A DNA stretch of 64,000 bases, from the NCBI GenBank assembly GCA_006386115.1, contig VFIW01000121.1:1-64000 (forward strand), given 5' to 3'. Each line of letters starts with the position of its first letter. Position 1 is the first letter of the stretch. Shown piece by piece: positions 21,975-32,174 of the stretch. Made by a program: the position numbers and the translations under genes. A model generated the notes under the pieces. The model saw only the letters and a list, made by a program, of their open reading frames with translations. It did not search any database and was not told where the DNA came from. The DNA comes from Globisporangium splendens. Its lineage: Eukaryota; Oomycota; Peronosporomycetes; Pythiales; Pythiaceae.

Positions 21975-22632
21975 AGGAGTGTAAGAGGGCGCTGTTCACA
22001 ACAGTCCCTCAAACACGGCACACACGCTTGTGCCAGAGGAAGCGATCTCCCGACTTGGAGGGAGGAAGAAGACTTGAGTACTTGGAGGAAATTTGCAACT
22101 GAATTGAAAAGGTTATGGTTTCTGTCGCTACTTACTAATGAACCCCAAGGGATCCTACACGTTTTATAACTAAAACCTAAACATGCACAATAAAACCTAT
22201 GAATATGATATATAAAACCTTGGGTACACTGAGGTTGAACCTACGGGATCTTCGAGAAGCTTGAACTTCAAGTCTTGTTTAAAATACCTGCAAAGTGATT
22301 GGCTCGCACCACTCACTCCAGGTGGCAGAAACACGTCGGTCTCGTCGCCAGCCCAGTTTCCCAAGCAGGAACCATCACTCAGTACTTGATTAGTACATGG
22401 ATGTCATCACTCTGTACTGGTTAGTACATGAGAACAACATTCTGCACTGATCAGCACAGAGAACACTCGTGACATCATCGAATGACGTCACACGTGCATG
22501 TGGGGACTGTATTACTGTAATCCCTTTGTTATTTGTGTCTCCACAATGCACGCTGAAGGTGGTGTGTGCCACACTAGATCTGGGGACAGATCCACCTTCA
22601 TGTAATGGCTGGTTATGGCCCATTACAAGGAG
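21975..22632 (-). mobile_element. Solo LTR of family C nested in element B, with 5-bp TSD
   Basis: 21980-22627 (648 bp) is a full-length reverse-orientation copy of the element C LTR (30357-31005). It is flanked by perfect AGGAG duplications at 21975-21979 and 22628-22632, with no internal sequence left: a textbook solo LTR formed by LTR-LTR recombination. It lies just upstream of the antisense reading frame of element B, so it inserted after element B. Confidence 0.93.
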
Positions 22633-22727
22633 AGAACGCTCTGCGGCTGGCTTGCCGAGGTGCTGCGTGTCTCAGCAGTAAAGAATTGTCCAAATGCCGC
22701 AACTTGTATGAGGTGAGCCTCGTACAG

Positions 22728-24244
22728 ATGTCTTCGATCGACGGCGACGCTGTCGACTACGACTCAAGTTGTGAGGAGGGAACTCCGTACAATTCTCATT
22801 TAAAACTCACCACGACGGCTATCGAGCGTGATGATCGGGTGGAAGAAGCAAAGCCTTCTTCCGGAGCGAAGCGTTCACTGCCCGCGGCTCTGTCGAATGA
22901 GCTGAAAAAGCATCGTGAGAAGGAAACTCCTCACGGAAAAGCGAGTGGAACCACCGCAGCGATTGACATTTCCGATGATGATGCATCGGATCGCACTTGG
23001 TGAATACAGCGAGAGGTATTCTCCTCTCGCTGGACGTACCCAATTGTGAATTGGATACTGTTGACCCACTCGAGGGCTTGCTCTTCGATGTGGAATCCGA
23101 GACTGATGCGCAGGTTACTGCGTCATCGGGGAATAGCATGTCGCCACGCTATCTTGCCTTTCCGGCAGAGCAAAAGGATCCGGTGGCGGGTCCTTTTGAA
23201 GGGATGGATTTCATCCCTCCTAGTTGAAGCCATTTGTGGGTGCCCAAACCCAATTGGGTTCGTGCACATCGTGGCACCAAGCATGGGGGAACTCACGCGC
23301 TGTACGATGTGAGTGCTGTCAAGGGCGATGACTTCGTCCTTCGACAGAACTTCCATCCAAAGGCGCATGAGGAATTTTACACCGATTTGTTTCATTCGAT
23401 GCGATTCTTCGACGGTCGGTCGAAGTTAAAGAAGTCTCACAGTGCTGAGAAACAAGCGCTGTTCCTTTCGCAAGCGTGGAATGCCTTCGTTGTGAATTTC
23501 AACGAAGACGCTGCAAAATGCATCGCTCGATTACGAGACAATCGAGAGAAATTCCTCCGGCACAATGCCTTTGGAAAGTTGTTGGCGATCCATGAAGACT
23601 GCATGGATCTTGGGGTTCCGTGTGGAGTCAAGACCACACCGATGTGTTGTCGCATCTGCGCAGATGATGCTCCTCAGCTGACTGAGGAGAATTTGCGCGG
23701 ATACAACTGAATCACGCTTCCTCATGCATTGCAAGATCGGATCCGTGAGTTGTGAGAGCGAGAGTCGGTTGGCATCGACTCTCGTATTGCTGCACCAAGC
23801 CGGGAACATCGGCTTGGAGCACCGAGGCAGGTTCCCAGGTATCTCGATCTGGCGGGTAGCCTAGCCAACGAACTCGGTAAACGTGCTCCCTCTTCCCTCG
23901 CGACGATCGATCGCGATGAGCAAGTATCTTCTCCACGATCCAGCGTTGGTTCCCCTCGGAGTCTCGCAACGGAGGAGCTGGAGGAGGGAAGATCTGCTCG
24001 TGACTCTGAGGCGCATCCTCAGGGTGATCAGCGTCTTCTTGATCGGCTGAAGTACGCTGAGCGGGAGAACGAGGTTCTCCGACTTCGGGCCGAGCTAAGC
24101 AAGATGATCGCGAAGCACGAGCGGCTCGAGGGACGGCTTTCGAGGCTCGAGGCTGATCACAAGCTTGTGCTTGGGATCCTTCGCGACCACGGTCTCCTGA
24201 AGAGGAAGAGACCAACGAGTCATCGTGGCGATGATACGCTTTGA
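22728..24244 (+). pseudogene. Antisense accessory frame of element B (acidic/basic N-part, coiled-coil C-part)
   Basis: On the strand opposite gag-pol, a protein-like frame starts MSSIDGDAVDYDSS at 22728 with a charged segment (PSSGAKRSLPAALSNELKKH). It changes frame near 23000, then runs in one frame to TGA at 24242-24244 with TGA stops at 23225, 23708 and 23753. The middle has EEFYTDLFHSMRFF and QAWNAFVVNFNED. The last 70 residues form heptad-like repeats (RENEVLRLRAELSKM, ERLEGRLSRLEADHKL) between 24025 and 24200. The part from 23756 to 24244 overlaps the pol tail in antisense. Element C has a frame of the same position and layout. The breaks may be mutations or introns. Function unknown. 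Confidence 0.6.
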
Positions 24245-27200
24245 GTCGCCCGACGTAGAACGTCGGGTGTAGACGCATGGTCGGAGGAAGCTCCAACTTG
24301 TATGCGTCCCCAATCCTTTCAAGTACCTTGAAAGGGCCAATGTATCTTGGCAGCAACTTGTTGCTGTCACTGCTCACCACTCTGTTAGGTAGGTTAGCAG
24401 TCGATAACAAAACCAATGAATTCCTTTTAAATTCGTTCGTGTTTTTGCGGCCACTCTTATCCGCTTGTTCCTTCTGACTATCCACTGCGTCGGCGATTGA
24501 ATCGCGGACAAAGCGGATGACAGCATGTCGCTGCAACACTGCTGTAGCGATGTCTTTGTCGGCGATCGCCGCATGAGCAGTTACCTGCTCACGTTGATGC
24601 GGGGTCTCCGAATGTTCCGAAGCAACAGCTGCTGCTTCGCGGACTCCTCCCCCACTTAAAGGAGATGTCACCGGTGGAGAGGACATCCCACCGAGGATGG
24701 AGGGAAGACGTGGGTGCCTGAGGGCGTTCACGTAGAACGGTGTGTGCCCAGTTGAGGCATGCACAGAGTTGTTGATTGCAAACTCTGCGAGGGGGAGACA
24801 TTTACTCCATGAGTGAATGAATGCGCATAGCTGCGCAGAATATCCTCGAGCGTGCGATTCACACGCTCTGTCTGACCATCTGTCTGCGGATGGTCAGCTG
24901 TCGACATCTTGAGCTGAGTGCCCAAGAGTCGGAACAACTCTTGCCAGAAGGCAGCTGTGAACCGTGGATCTCGGTCCGACACGATTTCAGTGGGCATTCC
25001 GTGTAACCTAAACACAGAATCCAGGAATATCTGCGCCGTCTGCTTTGCGGTGACGCTAGCAGGGACAGCGCTGAGATGGACCATCTTGCTGAAGCGATCC
25101 ACGATGACGAGAATCCCAGTCTTCTTGCTGGAGTCAGCAGGAAGACCGAAGATGAAATTCATCGAGACTGACTTCCAACAATCCGCTGGGACTGGCAGAG
25201 ATCGCAGCGGTGCGTTGGTCACCGGTGCTGGCTTTACGCGCTGGCAAACCTCGCATGCGCGTACGTATTTGCGGACCCACTTGTATTGGTGGGACCAATA
25301 GAAGTCGCGGGAAAGCGTGAGATACGTTTTCTCGCGTCCTGGATGGCCGCGGAAAGGCGCATCGTGGTACTCGAAGAGCACACGATTGCGAAGGTCACTG
25401 TCGTTTGGAACGACAGCGCGTGGCTCGTCGCTGTCATCTATACGGTAGTAGAGAACATCGTTGCGCATCTCGTAACGATGTAGACGAGCGCGTTGAGCCG
25501 GGTCCAACGCCTTGAGCGACTTATCAGACGGGTCTGACAAGTGGGCAACAAGTCGACAGGTGTCACTGTCTGTCGCATACGCTCTTTTGATATCGTCAAG
25601 GATCGACGATATCGGTGTGCTTTCTCGTGTGGTTGTCATCACACGGTCTTCCTTTGAGTCGTTCGCTTTCGGCTCAAAGTCTGGGCGACGTGATAATGCA
25701 TCCGCGATCACGTTGAACCGTCCGGGTTTGTACTCGACGTCAAACTCGTACTCCGCAAAGAAAGAAAGCCATCGGGCCATTCTTTGCGACAGATGTGGCG
25801 ACTCCACTGCGGTGCGCAGCGAAGCGTGGTCAGTGTAAACGGTGAACCGTTTACTTCCGAGCAAATACACTCTGAACTTCGCAAGAGCGTACTTCATGGC
25901 AAGCAACTCCTTGTCATGAACCGGATAATTGCGCTCCGCTGGCTTCAGCTGACGCGACTGATAGCAGATCACGCGTTCTCGATCTGCATCGTCGCGCTGC
26001 ATGAGCGCGCATCCGATTGCAAAGTCGGATGCATCACAGACCACATAGAATGGTCGCTCGTGATCGGCGATCGCGAGAACCGGAGCCTCCATGAGACTGC
26101 TTTTCACCCTGACGAATGCATCTTGACATTCGTCGGACCACTTCCAGTCGACGTCTTTCTTCAGTAATGATGAAAGAGGTCGGATGATACCCGCATAGTT
26201 CTGCGAGTACTTATGGAGATACGTCGCAAGACCGAGGAACTTGCAAAGATCCTTTTGGCTTGTTGGGACGGGCCAATCGTTGATCGCCTTGATCTTTTCG
26301 GGATCAGGACGCACTCCGTTCTTGCCGACAAAGCAACCGAGAACGGGGATCTCATCAACACCAAACATACACTTTTGTGTGTTGGCGTACAGCTTGTACT
26401 TCCGCATCAAGTCCAATAGCTGTCGGAGGTGCTCTTTGTGCACTTCCACATCGGATGCAGCATCCGATGCACGACTGTGTATGAACACGTCGTCAAAATA
26501 GCTTGGTGCGAAGTCTCGCACTGGACGTAATAGTTGCGTGACGCATCTATTGAATGTGGCGGGAGCATTTGTTAGCCCCTGTGGCATTACGAGCCACTCC
26601 CACAGCATCCCGCTCGGGGTGCTGACTGCTGTGAAAGGGATATCCTTTTCACGCATCAAGATTTGATAGAACCCATCTCTCGAATCGATCGTACTAAAGA
26701 TAGTACTACCTTGCATGCTGTCAATGATGACATCTTTGCGAGGTATCGGCGTTTGCGCCGGGATTGTTGCCGCATTCAACTTGTTGAACGCATGCACGAT
26801 CCTCCAACCTCCTGTGGCCATTTTCACACAGAAGGTGGGGCTGCAGTGCGGAAAATTCGACTCGCGCACTTGGCCCGCTTTACGGCGAGCTTCAAAGAAC
26901 TCGTCGATCACCTTGACTTGCTCTCGAGGCAGTGGCCATTGCCTCGTGATGCAGTACTTTGTTCCCGGCTTGAGATCAATCTCATGCCGAACTCCTTTGT
27001 CTGTCGGAAGACGACTGGGAACTTCTTCTGGGAATACGTCTTCGTACTCCTTCAATAGTCCGTAGAATGGACTGTTCTTCAGGGATTCCCATCCCTGAGC
27101 CTGAAATCGTTCCTTCTTCGTTGGCTCGTCGAGCACATCAGTGTCCATCACTGATGACGACGCAAGGAAACATTCACCGAGTGGGTGCCTCTGCACTGCC

Positions 27201-28118
27201 GACTCGGCATTGCTCGATTCCTGAGGAGCAATGTAACATATCTGCTCGAGGGTGCCTCGATGCAGTTCTTTCATGAACCGTTTCTGGCTCATGACGGGTA
27301 GCGTCACCACTTCCGAAGCGTCCTTCGGAGGGTCTTCTAACGCCACCTCATGAATATGAGATCCATCCTCATCAGTGACCAAGACACTGATGGCTTCGCA
27401 CGAGGAGCCTTGATCAGAGGTCTCCATTGGCGGTACCTTTCCTTCGTCATCGCTCTTCTGTACAGAGCGATGGACTTCCGAAGTCTGTCCTTTAGACTTT
27501 CGGGTGGCTTCTCCATCGGGCATCGTGCTAAGGGGGCCATCGCACACCCTTGCATCATGTTCGTTAACCGACAGCGCGTTGCGCGCCGACGGGCGGCTAG
27601 CCTTGTTCCGCTTCATAGCGGGGTAACTGATCGATTGTCGATTCCAATCGATGATCGGCTGATACTTCTTCAGCCATGGCATTCCAAGGATGACATCGAA
27701 CTTGTCATCTAAATCCAGCCAAATGAAGTCTCCTTCCATTTGGTGTCCATCATGCGTGACACGAAGCCGTGTCACGTGTTTCTCCGTCGTGACGGTGGCA
27801 CCTGTTGCCAACCGCACGGTGATCTTCGACTCGGAGGAACGTGATTCCTCCGAAATTACTCTCGCTAGTGCACGGGCGACATGCGATCGAACAAAGCTGT
27901 TTGACGCACCCGTGTCTAGCAGTGCCCGCAGAGGGGTCGTAAATCCCTCTACGGTTATCTCAAGTTGGATGAGCCGATCTCTCGACTCATCCGCAGTCGT
28001 GGTAGTCCAGCAGCGCGTGCCATGCACGCTGGGGGCTTGCGTCTCGTGCACCACGATCACACCAGACGCATATTCGCCAGTAGAGCGCCCCGCGTCTACT
28101 GGCTGTTGACGTTTTTTG
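23712..28118 (-). pseudogene. Pol of element B (PR-RT-RNase H-IN-chromodomain), -1 frame relative to gag
   Basis: Pol is entered by -1 frameshifting at 28117-28111. The first residues after the slip are KKRQQPVDAG. Domains: aspartic protease (LLDTGASNSF, about 27910), RT with SYFDDVF (about 26490-26505), RNase H (VCDASDFAIG, about 26030), integrase zinc region (about 25230-25370), DDE core (SDRDPRF; QTERVN), and a chromodomain at the C-terminus (RWIVEKIL...YRVRWLGYPPDRDTWEP, about 23830-23950). Frame changes near 24810 inside the integrase. The first catalytic aspartate of the integrase is replaced (MNF at 25157-25162, against MDF in elements A and C). The linker between integrase and chromodomain is low-complexity and is overlapped by the antisense frame. 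Confidence 0.92.
28076..28117 (-). promoter_or_regulatory. -1 ribosomal frameshift signal between gag and pol of element B
   Basis: Slippery heptamer A AAA AAC (28117-28111) in the gag register, a 7-nt spacer, then a hairpin at 28103-28076: arms GCCAGTAGA and TCTACTGGC (9 bp), one bulged C, an upper stem GCG/CGC and a GGG loop. The gag stop TAG (28098-28096) lies within the 5' arm, four codons after the AAC. Pol is open in exactly the -1 frame. Element C has the same arrangement with paired substitutions. Confidence 0.85.
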
Positions 28119-29165
28119 ATTCTTCGCGCGTTGGACGCGAAGAAGTCGTCCGATGTGTGTCTCGGACGCGGGGAGCGGGCTGCGCCGCTCGGCACTCGTA
28201 TTGAAAGTGCCCCAGTTTCTGGCAGCGGTGGCACCGCAGCTTGCGCTTGTCGACGGGTCTCTTCGGAGCCGCCGAAGCTTGAACCAACGAGAGATCCATT
28301 GGTTCGGATCCACTGCAACGTGGAGGAGGTCTCGCGTGCCGGAAGTGCGCGGCACGGTAGGGGAACGCGTGAAGCCGTGCTTGCTTCGCGCTGAAGTCTT
28401 CTTGAAGCGCCAGAGCGATTGCTTGCTCTAGCGTTTCCGGGTATTCCGGGAACAGGTAGGTCTTGACGGGACCATCCGTCAAGCCTTTCATGAACGTGGC
28501 GACTTGCGTCCCCATGTCGACCGGCTCTGACACAATACTTGATACCAAGTGTCGAGCATGTTGGATATACGCGTGAAGGTCGCGTCTATCCTGTCGGATC
28601 TCAAGGAATTCCGTGCGAGTACGGAATTTCGACTTTGGTGGCTCAAAAGCGGCTCGAATGTCACTTTTGAATTCCGCAAGTGTGCGGAAGCAGTGGTGGT
28701 CGGCCATTCGTCGGCTGAATGCCCAGCTCTTCGCTATCCCAGCGAGCTTGGACATCGCGAAATCGACCTGCTGCTCTGGGTCATGGATTTGCCCAGAGCG
28801 AATGGCGGCGTCGATTTCAACGAACCATCGGAGGAGAGGCTCCTTGTCTCCTCCGCCATACTTCGCGACATCAAGCATTACATCTTTCTGTCGTGGGGGT
28901 TGTACCTGCGCAGTAACTGCGCGGGTTGCTTCTCTTCCACGCTCCTCTGCCTCCTTCTGCAGGAACCCAATCGCCGTGAGGCGATGCTGCTCCGGCGGGA
29001 AGGTGGCGAGGATGGCGGAGATTGCCTTTTCGCCAACGACCTTCCCAGTCGTATCAGGGCGCTCCACTCGAGGTCACTCAAGTGGAGGCAACCATCCCGC
29101 GTGATTGTCGGACTCGCGGTTGACGCGGGATCGATCCCCAACATTGTTTCTTCGTCAGCATTCAT
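28096..29165 (-). pseudogene. Gag of element B, one frameshift near its N-terminus
   Basis: The frame starts at the ATG at 29165 (MNADEETMLGID) and carries the conserved LSDLEW segment; it shifts by one base near 29050 into the frame that runs to TAG at 28098-28096. The capsid-like part has LLRWFVEIDAAI and FAMSKLAG, and the C-terminal CCHC knuckle reads CHRCQKLGHFQYEC (about 28220-28180). The same blocks occur in element C. The product packages element RNA; the frameshift should abolish it. Confidence 0.85.
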
Positions 29166-29204
29166 TGTTGACGGCTCTCGCTCTGTGATTGGACGGACCA
29201 CAAA

Positions 29205-29213
29205 GTGCTACCA
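29205..29213 (-). other. Primer binding site of element B
   Basis: TGGTAGCAC on the minus strand, two bases inside the 5' LTR, as in elements A and C. Suggests the same primer tRNA. Confidence 0.75.
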
Positions 29214-29215
29214 GG

Positions 29216-29609
29216 TGTAGTGGGATAGCCCGTTACACGGCGTACACGTGTGTTGAGGAAGCGCAGGTGAGAGGAAGGACACAGCGGCGACGCTGCGTCC
29301 AAAAGAAGGAAGGGAGCTTTGCGCGATAACGTGCAAAAAGAGAAGTGAATTGAAATCTTAAGGTTTGAAATGCAAATCTGATGGGTTGTTCCTACGGCGT
29401 CTCTGATTGGTAGATAGTCGGGTGTCCAATCTGACTATCATCCAATGAGATTAAACTTCAATGTAATGTTCTTATTGGCTAAAAATGCAAGTGGCTACAT
29501 ACAGTGTTGATGGGTTAACGGGTGTGTTTGTAGAGAGTGGTAGAACCCGTGTGGGCATGACCCACACTCTTTGTACCCAAGAACCCATGTAATGGGAAGC
29601 CCCATTACA
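29216..29609 (-). repeat. 5' LTR of element B
   Basis: 394 bp. The outer 22 bp (29588-29609) form a perfect foldback with arms TGTAATGGG/CCCATTACA and a 4-bp loop; the inner 22 bp (29216-29237) form an imperfect one. The promoter elements were not identified. Confidence 0.93.
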
Positions 29610-30356
29610 TCTGTAGTCTGGCAAAGCAGTCGACAATACACGGGCGGGTACGTGTGTACATTTACACCCTATACCACCATACACTGACATATCGGCTCAA
29701 ATCGCAATTTTTTCCAGGAAAGCAAAGGCTGAGAAGCGCAAAAAAGCCAGTCCCGGCGAGATACATGTCTCCGCACGAAAGCACGGGCAAAAGCGAAAGC
29801 GATAAGTGCGTCTGCGATTCACACGGCGACTTTCGTTTATCAAGCGAAGAAGGTTGGTGCCTTCAGGATCTGCTGAATGAGTAATTGTACAAATGTAACA
29901 ACTCTTGGCTGTTGTTTCTCACACAAAGCGTGCTCCCTCACTCAATTGCAGGCACTGAAACGCCCACGCGGAATCCAAAAGGCAAGTACAACTTGGCAAG
30001 CAATTGTTGGTTCACTAGTGAGAAGCGCATGATTTCGTTTGTCCCATTGTGTAACATTCGTGTATGGATATTCTTTTGTTGCAGCCAAATCTACCGTGAT
30101 GAAGCAAAAAAGACGACGCGAATCCACAGACGTCAGCGAGAGTGATGCAGATACCAAACGAGGTGGCCACGGGGAGCGAGTGCCTCACCGTAGAAAGAGT
30201 GCCACGTGAGACCAGAGGATGCAAATAGAGAAAGCACAGCCAGCAATCCTGTCGACCCAATGCAAGTGAAAAACTTCCGCTCGTGGGGCGGCTTCCACAC
30301 GGCGCTTGAACTGTACTGGTCAAGCCAGCACCTTCGCTTCCGTATTCGCGACTCCG
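29610..30356 (+). pseudogene. Host gene, exon 1 (right part) to at least exon 4, interrupted by elements B and C
   Basis: After the element B duplication, exon 1 ends at 29647. Inferred introns: 29648-29717, 29853-29951 and 29982-30084 (the last with a GC-AG pair). The spliced reading is GKQRLRSAKKPVPARYMS..., TETPTRNPK, AKSTVMKQKRRREST: a Lys/Arg-rich, nuclear-type stretch. A 1-nt shift near 30200 leads to QVKNFRSWGGFHTALELY then WSSQHLRFRIRDS, which ends exactly at the element C LTR. That last segment resembles the N-terminal domain found in oomycete ZSWIM3/MULE-transposase-like proteins (recognition from memory, moderate). The rest of the gene is missing on the other side of element C. Confidence 0.55.
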
Positions 30357-31005
30357 TGTAATGGGCCATAACCAGCCATTACATGAAGGTGGATCTGTCC
30401 CCAGATCTAGTGTGTCACACACCACCTTCAGCGTGCATTGTGGAGACACAAATAACAAAGGGATTACGGTAATACAGTCCCCACATGCACGTGTGACGTC
30501 ATTCGATGACGTCACGAGTGTTCTCTGTGCTGATCAGTGCAGAATGTTGCTCTCATGTACTAGTCAGTATAGAGCGATGACATCCATGTACTAATCAAGT
30601 ACTGAGTGATGGTTCCTGCTTGGGAAACTGGGCTGGCGACGAGACCGACGTGTCTCTGCCGCCTGAAGTGAGTGGCGTGAGCCAGTCACTTTGCATGGAT
30701 TTTAAATAAGACTTGAAGTTCAAGCTTCTCGAAGATCCCGCAGGTTCAACCTCAGTGTACCCAAGGTTTTATATATCATATTCATAGGTTTTATTGTGTA
30801 TGTTTAGGTTTTAGTTATAAAAGCTGTAGGATCCCTTGGGGTTCATTTGTAAGTAGCGACAGGAACCATAACCATTTTAATTCAGTTGCAAATTTTCCTC
30901 CAAGCCCTCGAGTCTTCTTCCTCCCTCCAAGTCGGGAGATCGCTTCCTCTGGCACAAGCGTGTGTGTCATGTTTGAGGGGCTGTTGAGAACAGCGCCCTC
31001 TTACA
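30357..31005 (+). repeat. 5' LTR of element C
   Basis: 649 bp, TGTAATGG...CTCTTACA. The first 27 bp form a foldback (arms TGTAATGG/CCATTACA). A 23-bp palindrome at 30493-30515 contains two TGACGTCA (CRE-like) octamers, followed by several short palindromes with TACT/AGTAC arms up to about 30605. Confidence 0.93.
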
Positions 31006-31007
31006 CC

Positions 31008-31016
31008 TGGTAGCAC
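31008..31016 (+). other. Primer binding site of element C
   Basis: TGGTAGCAC two bases after the LTR; identical to elements A and B. Confidence 0.75.
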
Positions 31017-31124
31017 TTCGAGCGGTCCTTCCAACGACCCAGTGAAGTGAAGAGGTTTGACGACGCGGCTTTAAGCACGTCGCGCATTCCTGTCCAAGAC
31101 CCTGCGAGCATCCTTGTGTGGAAC

Positions 31125-32174
31125 ATGGATGCTACAGGAACCCCACTCGGTCCAGCAGTACCGGAAACTGTCGAGTTGACTATTGAGGGTTTCCCTCATC
31201 TGTCTTCTCATGAGTGGATGGCGCTTGAGCGCATGCGAGATGTCATCGGAGAGGCTGCTGTGGTCAGTCTACTTCGATCGGCATCTTCGGAGGACCAGAA
31301 GAGCGCGGTGGTCAGCTTCATGCACCACGAGATCATGTCCTCCCGGAAGCAGGTCACAACCCCTGTTTCCTCAATCAGGACGGTGCCACTGAAGCTTGAC
31401 GTCTCTCCGTATCGCGGCGGAGAGAACGAGCCACTCTCACGATGGTTCGTCGAGTTGGATGCAGCCATCGCTGCAAGACAACTGCGAGACCCTTCGCAGC
31501 AAGTGTTGTTCGCGATGTCCAACCTTGCGGGTCGTGCGAAGAGCTGGGCGTATGGCAAGCGTTTAGCCGATCTAAACTGCTTCCCCAGCTACTACCACTT
31601 CAAGACCGAACTCAAGAAGGCGTTTGAACCTCCACAGAGTGAGTTCCGTGCGCGCGTCGAGTTCCTCAAGCTTCGTCAAGGCCGTTTCGACCTTCACTCG
31701 TATGCACAACGTGCTCGTTACTTGGTATCGAGCATCGTTGACGAGCCGATTGACGTTCCGACGCAAGTCGTGACGTTCATGACGGGTCTGAACGATGGTC
31801 CGATTCGGAACCAACTGTTCCGCGAGTATCCCAAGACGCTGGACGAAGCCATCGAACGTGCGATGCAAGAAGAGTTCAGCATGAAGCAAGCGAAGTTCCA
31901 TGGGTTTGCGTCAAGACCAATGCGGCAATCAAATGTTGCGCATGACGGTCCCGAGCCCATGGACATCTCGTACATTTCCACGCCTGGAAATGAGCGTCCT
32001 CGCAACGATGGGAAGTGTTTCCGTTGCGGGAAGCCGGGTCATATTGCTCGGGACTGCAAAGTGTCTCTGCCGGGTCGGCAAACGACACAAGGTGCTCGTT
32101 CGAACAACCACGATCGTTCTTACGGTCGTCGGTTCGATCGGTCACCTGGGCCAAAAAACGGGAATGGACAGTAG
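31125..32174 (+). CDS. Gag of element C (intact)
   Basis: 349 residues from the first ATG (MDATGTPLGPAVPE) to TAG at 32172-32174. The reading frame is open further upstream but without an ATG. The capsid-like region includes PLSRWFVELDAAI and LFAMSNLAGRAKSWAYG, then RYLVSSIVDEPIDVPTQV. The C-terminal zinc knuckle CFRCGKPGHIARDC (about 32020-32060) would bind element RNA. The last codons contain the frameshift heptamer. Gag proteins of elements B and C align over most of their length, so they are sister families; this copy is the only unbroken gag in the window. Confidence 0.92.
   Translation: MDATGTPLGPAVPETVELTIEGFPHLSSHEWMALERMRDVIGEAAVVSLLRSASSEDQKSAVVSFMHHEIMSSRKQVTTPVSSIRTVPLKLDVSPYRGGENEPLSRWFVELDAAIAARQLRDPSQQVLFAMSNLAGRAKSWAYGKRLADLNCFPSYYHFKTELKKAFEPPQSEFRARVEFLKLRQGRFDLHSYAQRARYLVSSIVDEPIDVPTQVVTFMTGLNDGPIRNQLFREYPKTLDEAIERAMQEEFSMKQAKFHGFASRPMRQSNVAHDGPEPMDISYISTPGNERPRNDGKCFRCGKPGHIARDCKVSLPGRQTTQGARSNNHDRSYGRRFDRSPGPKNGNGQ

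Larger units (their letters stand above)
21484..29609 (-). mobile_element. Ty3/gypsy LTR retrotransposon B (chromovirus type), in host-gene exon
   Basis: 8126 bp on the minus strand: 5' LTR 29216-29609, primer binding site 29205-29213, gag 29165-28096, pol in the -1 frame to 23712, a plus-strand (antisense) reading frame at 22728-24244, and 3' LTR 21484-21877. Flanking bases TCTGC (21479-21483) and TCTGT (29610-29614) form a 5-bp target-site duplication with one mismatch. Lesions: a gag frameshift near 29050, an integrase frameshift near 24810, the first integrase Asp changed to Asn, and a nested solo LTR of family C. Not autonomous. Related to element C in all domains and in its frameshift signal. 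Confidence 0.95.
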
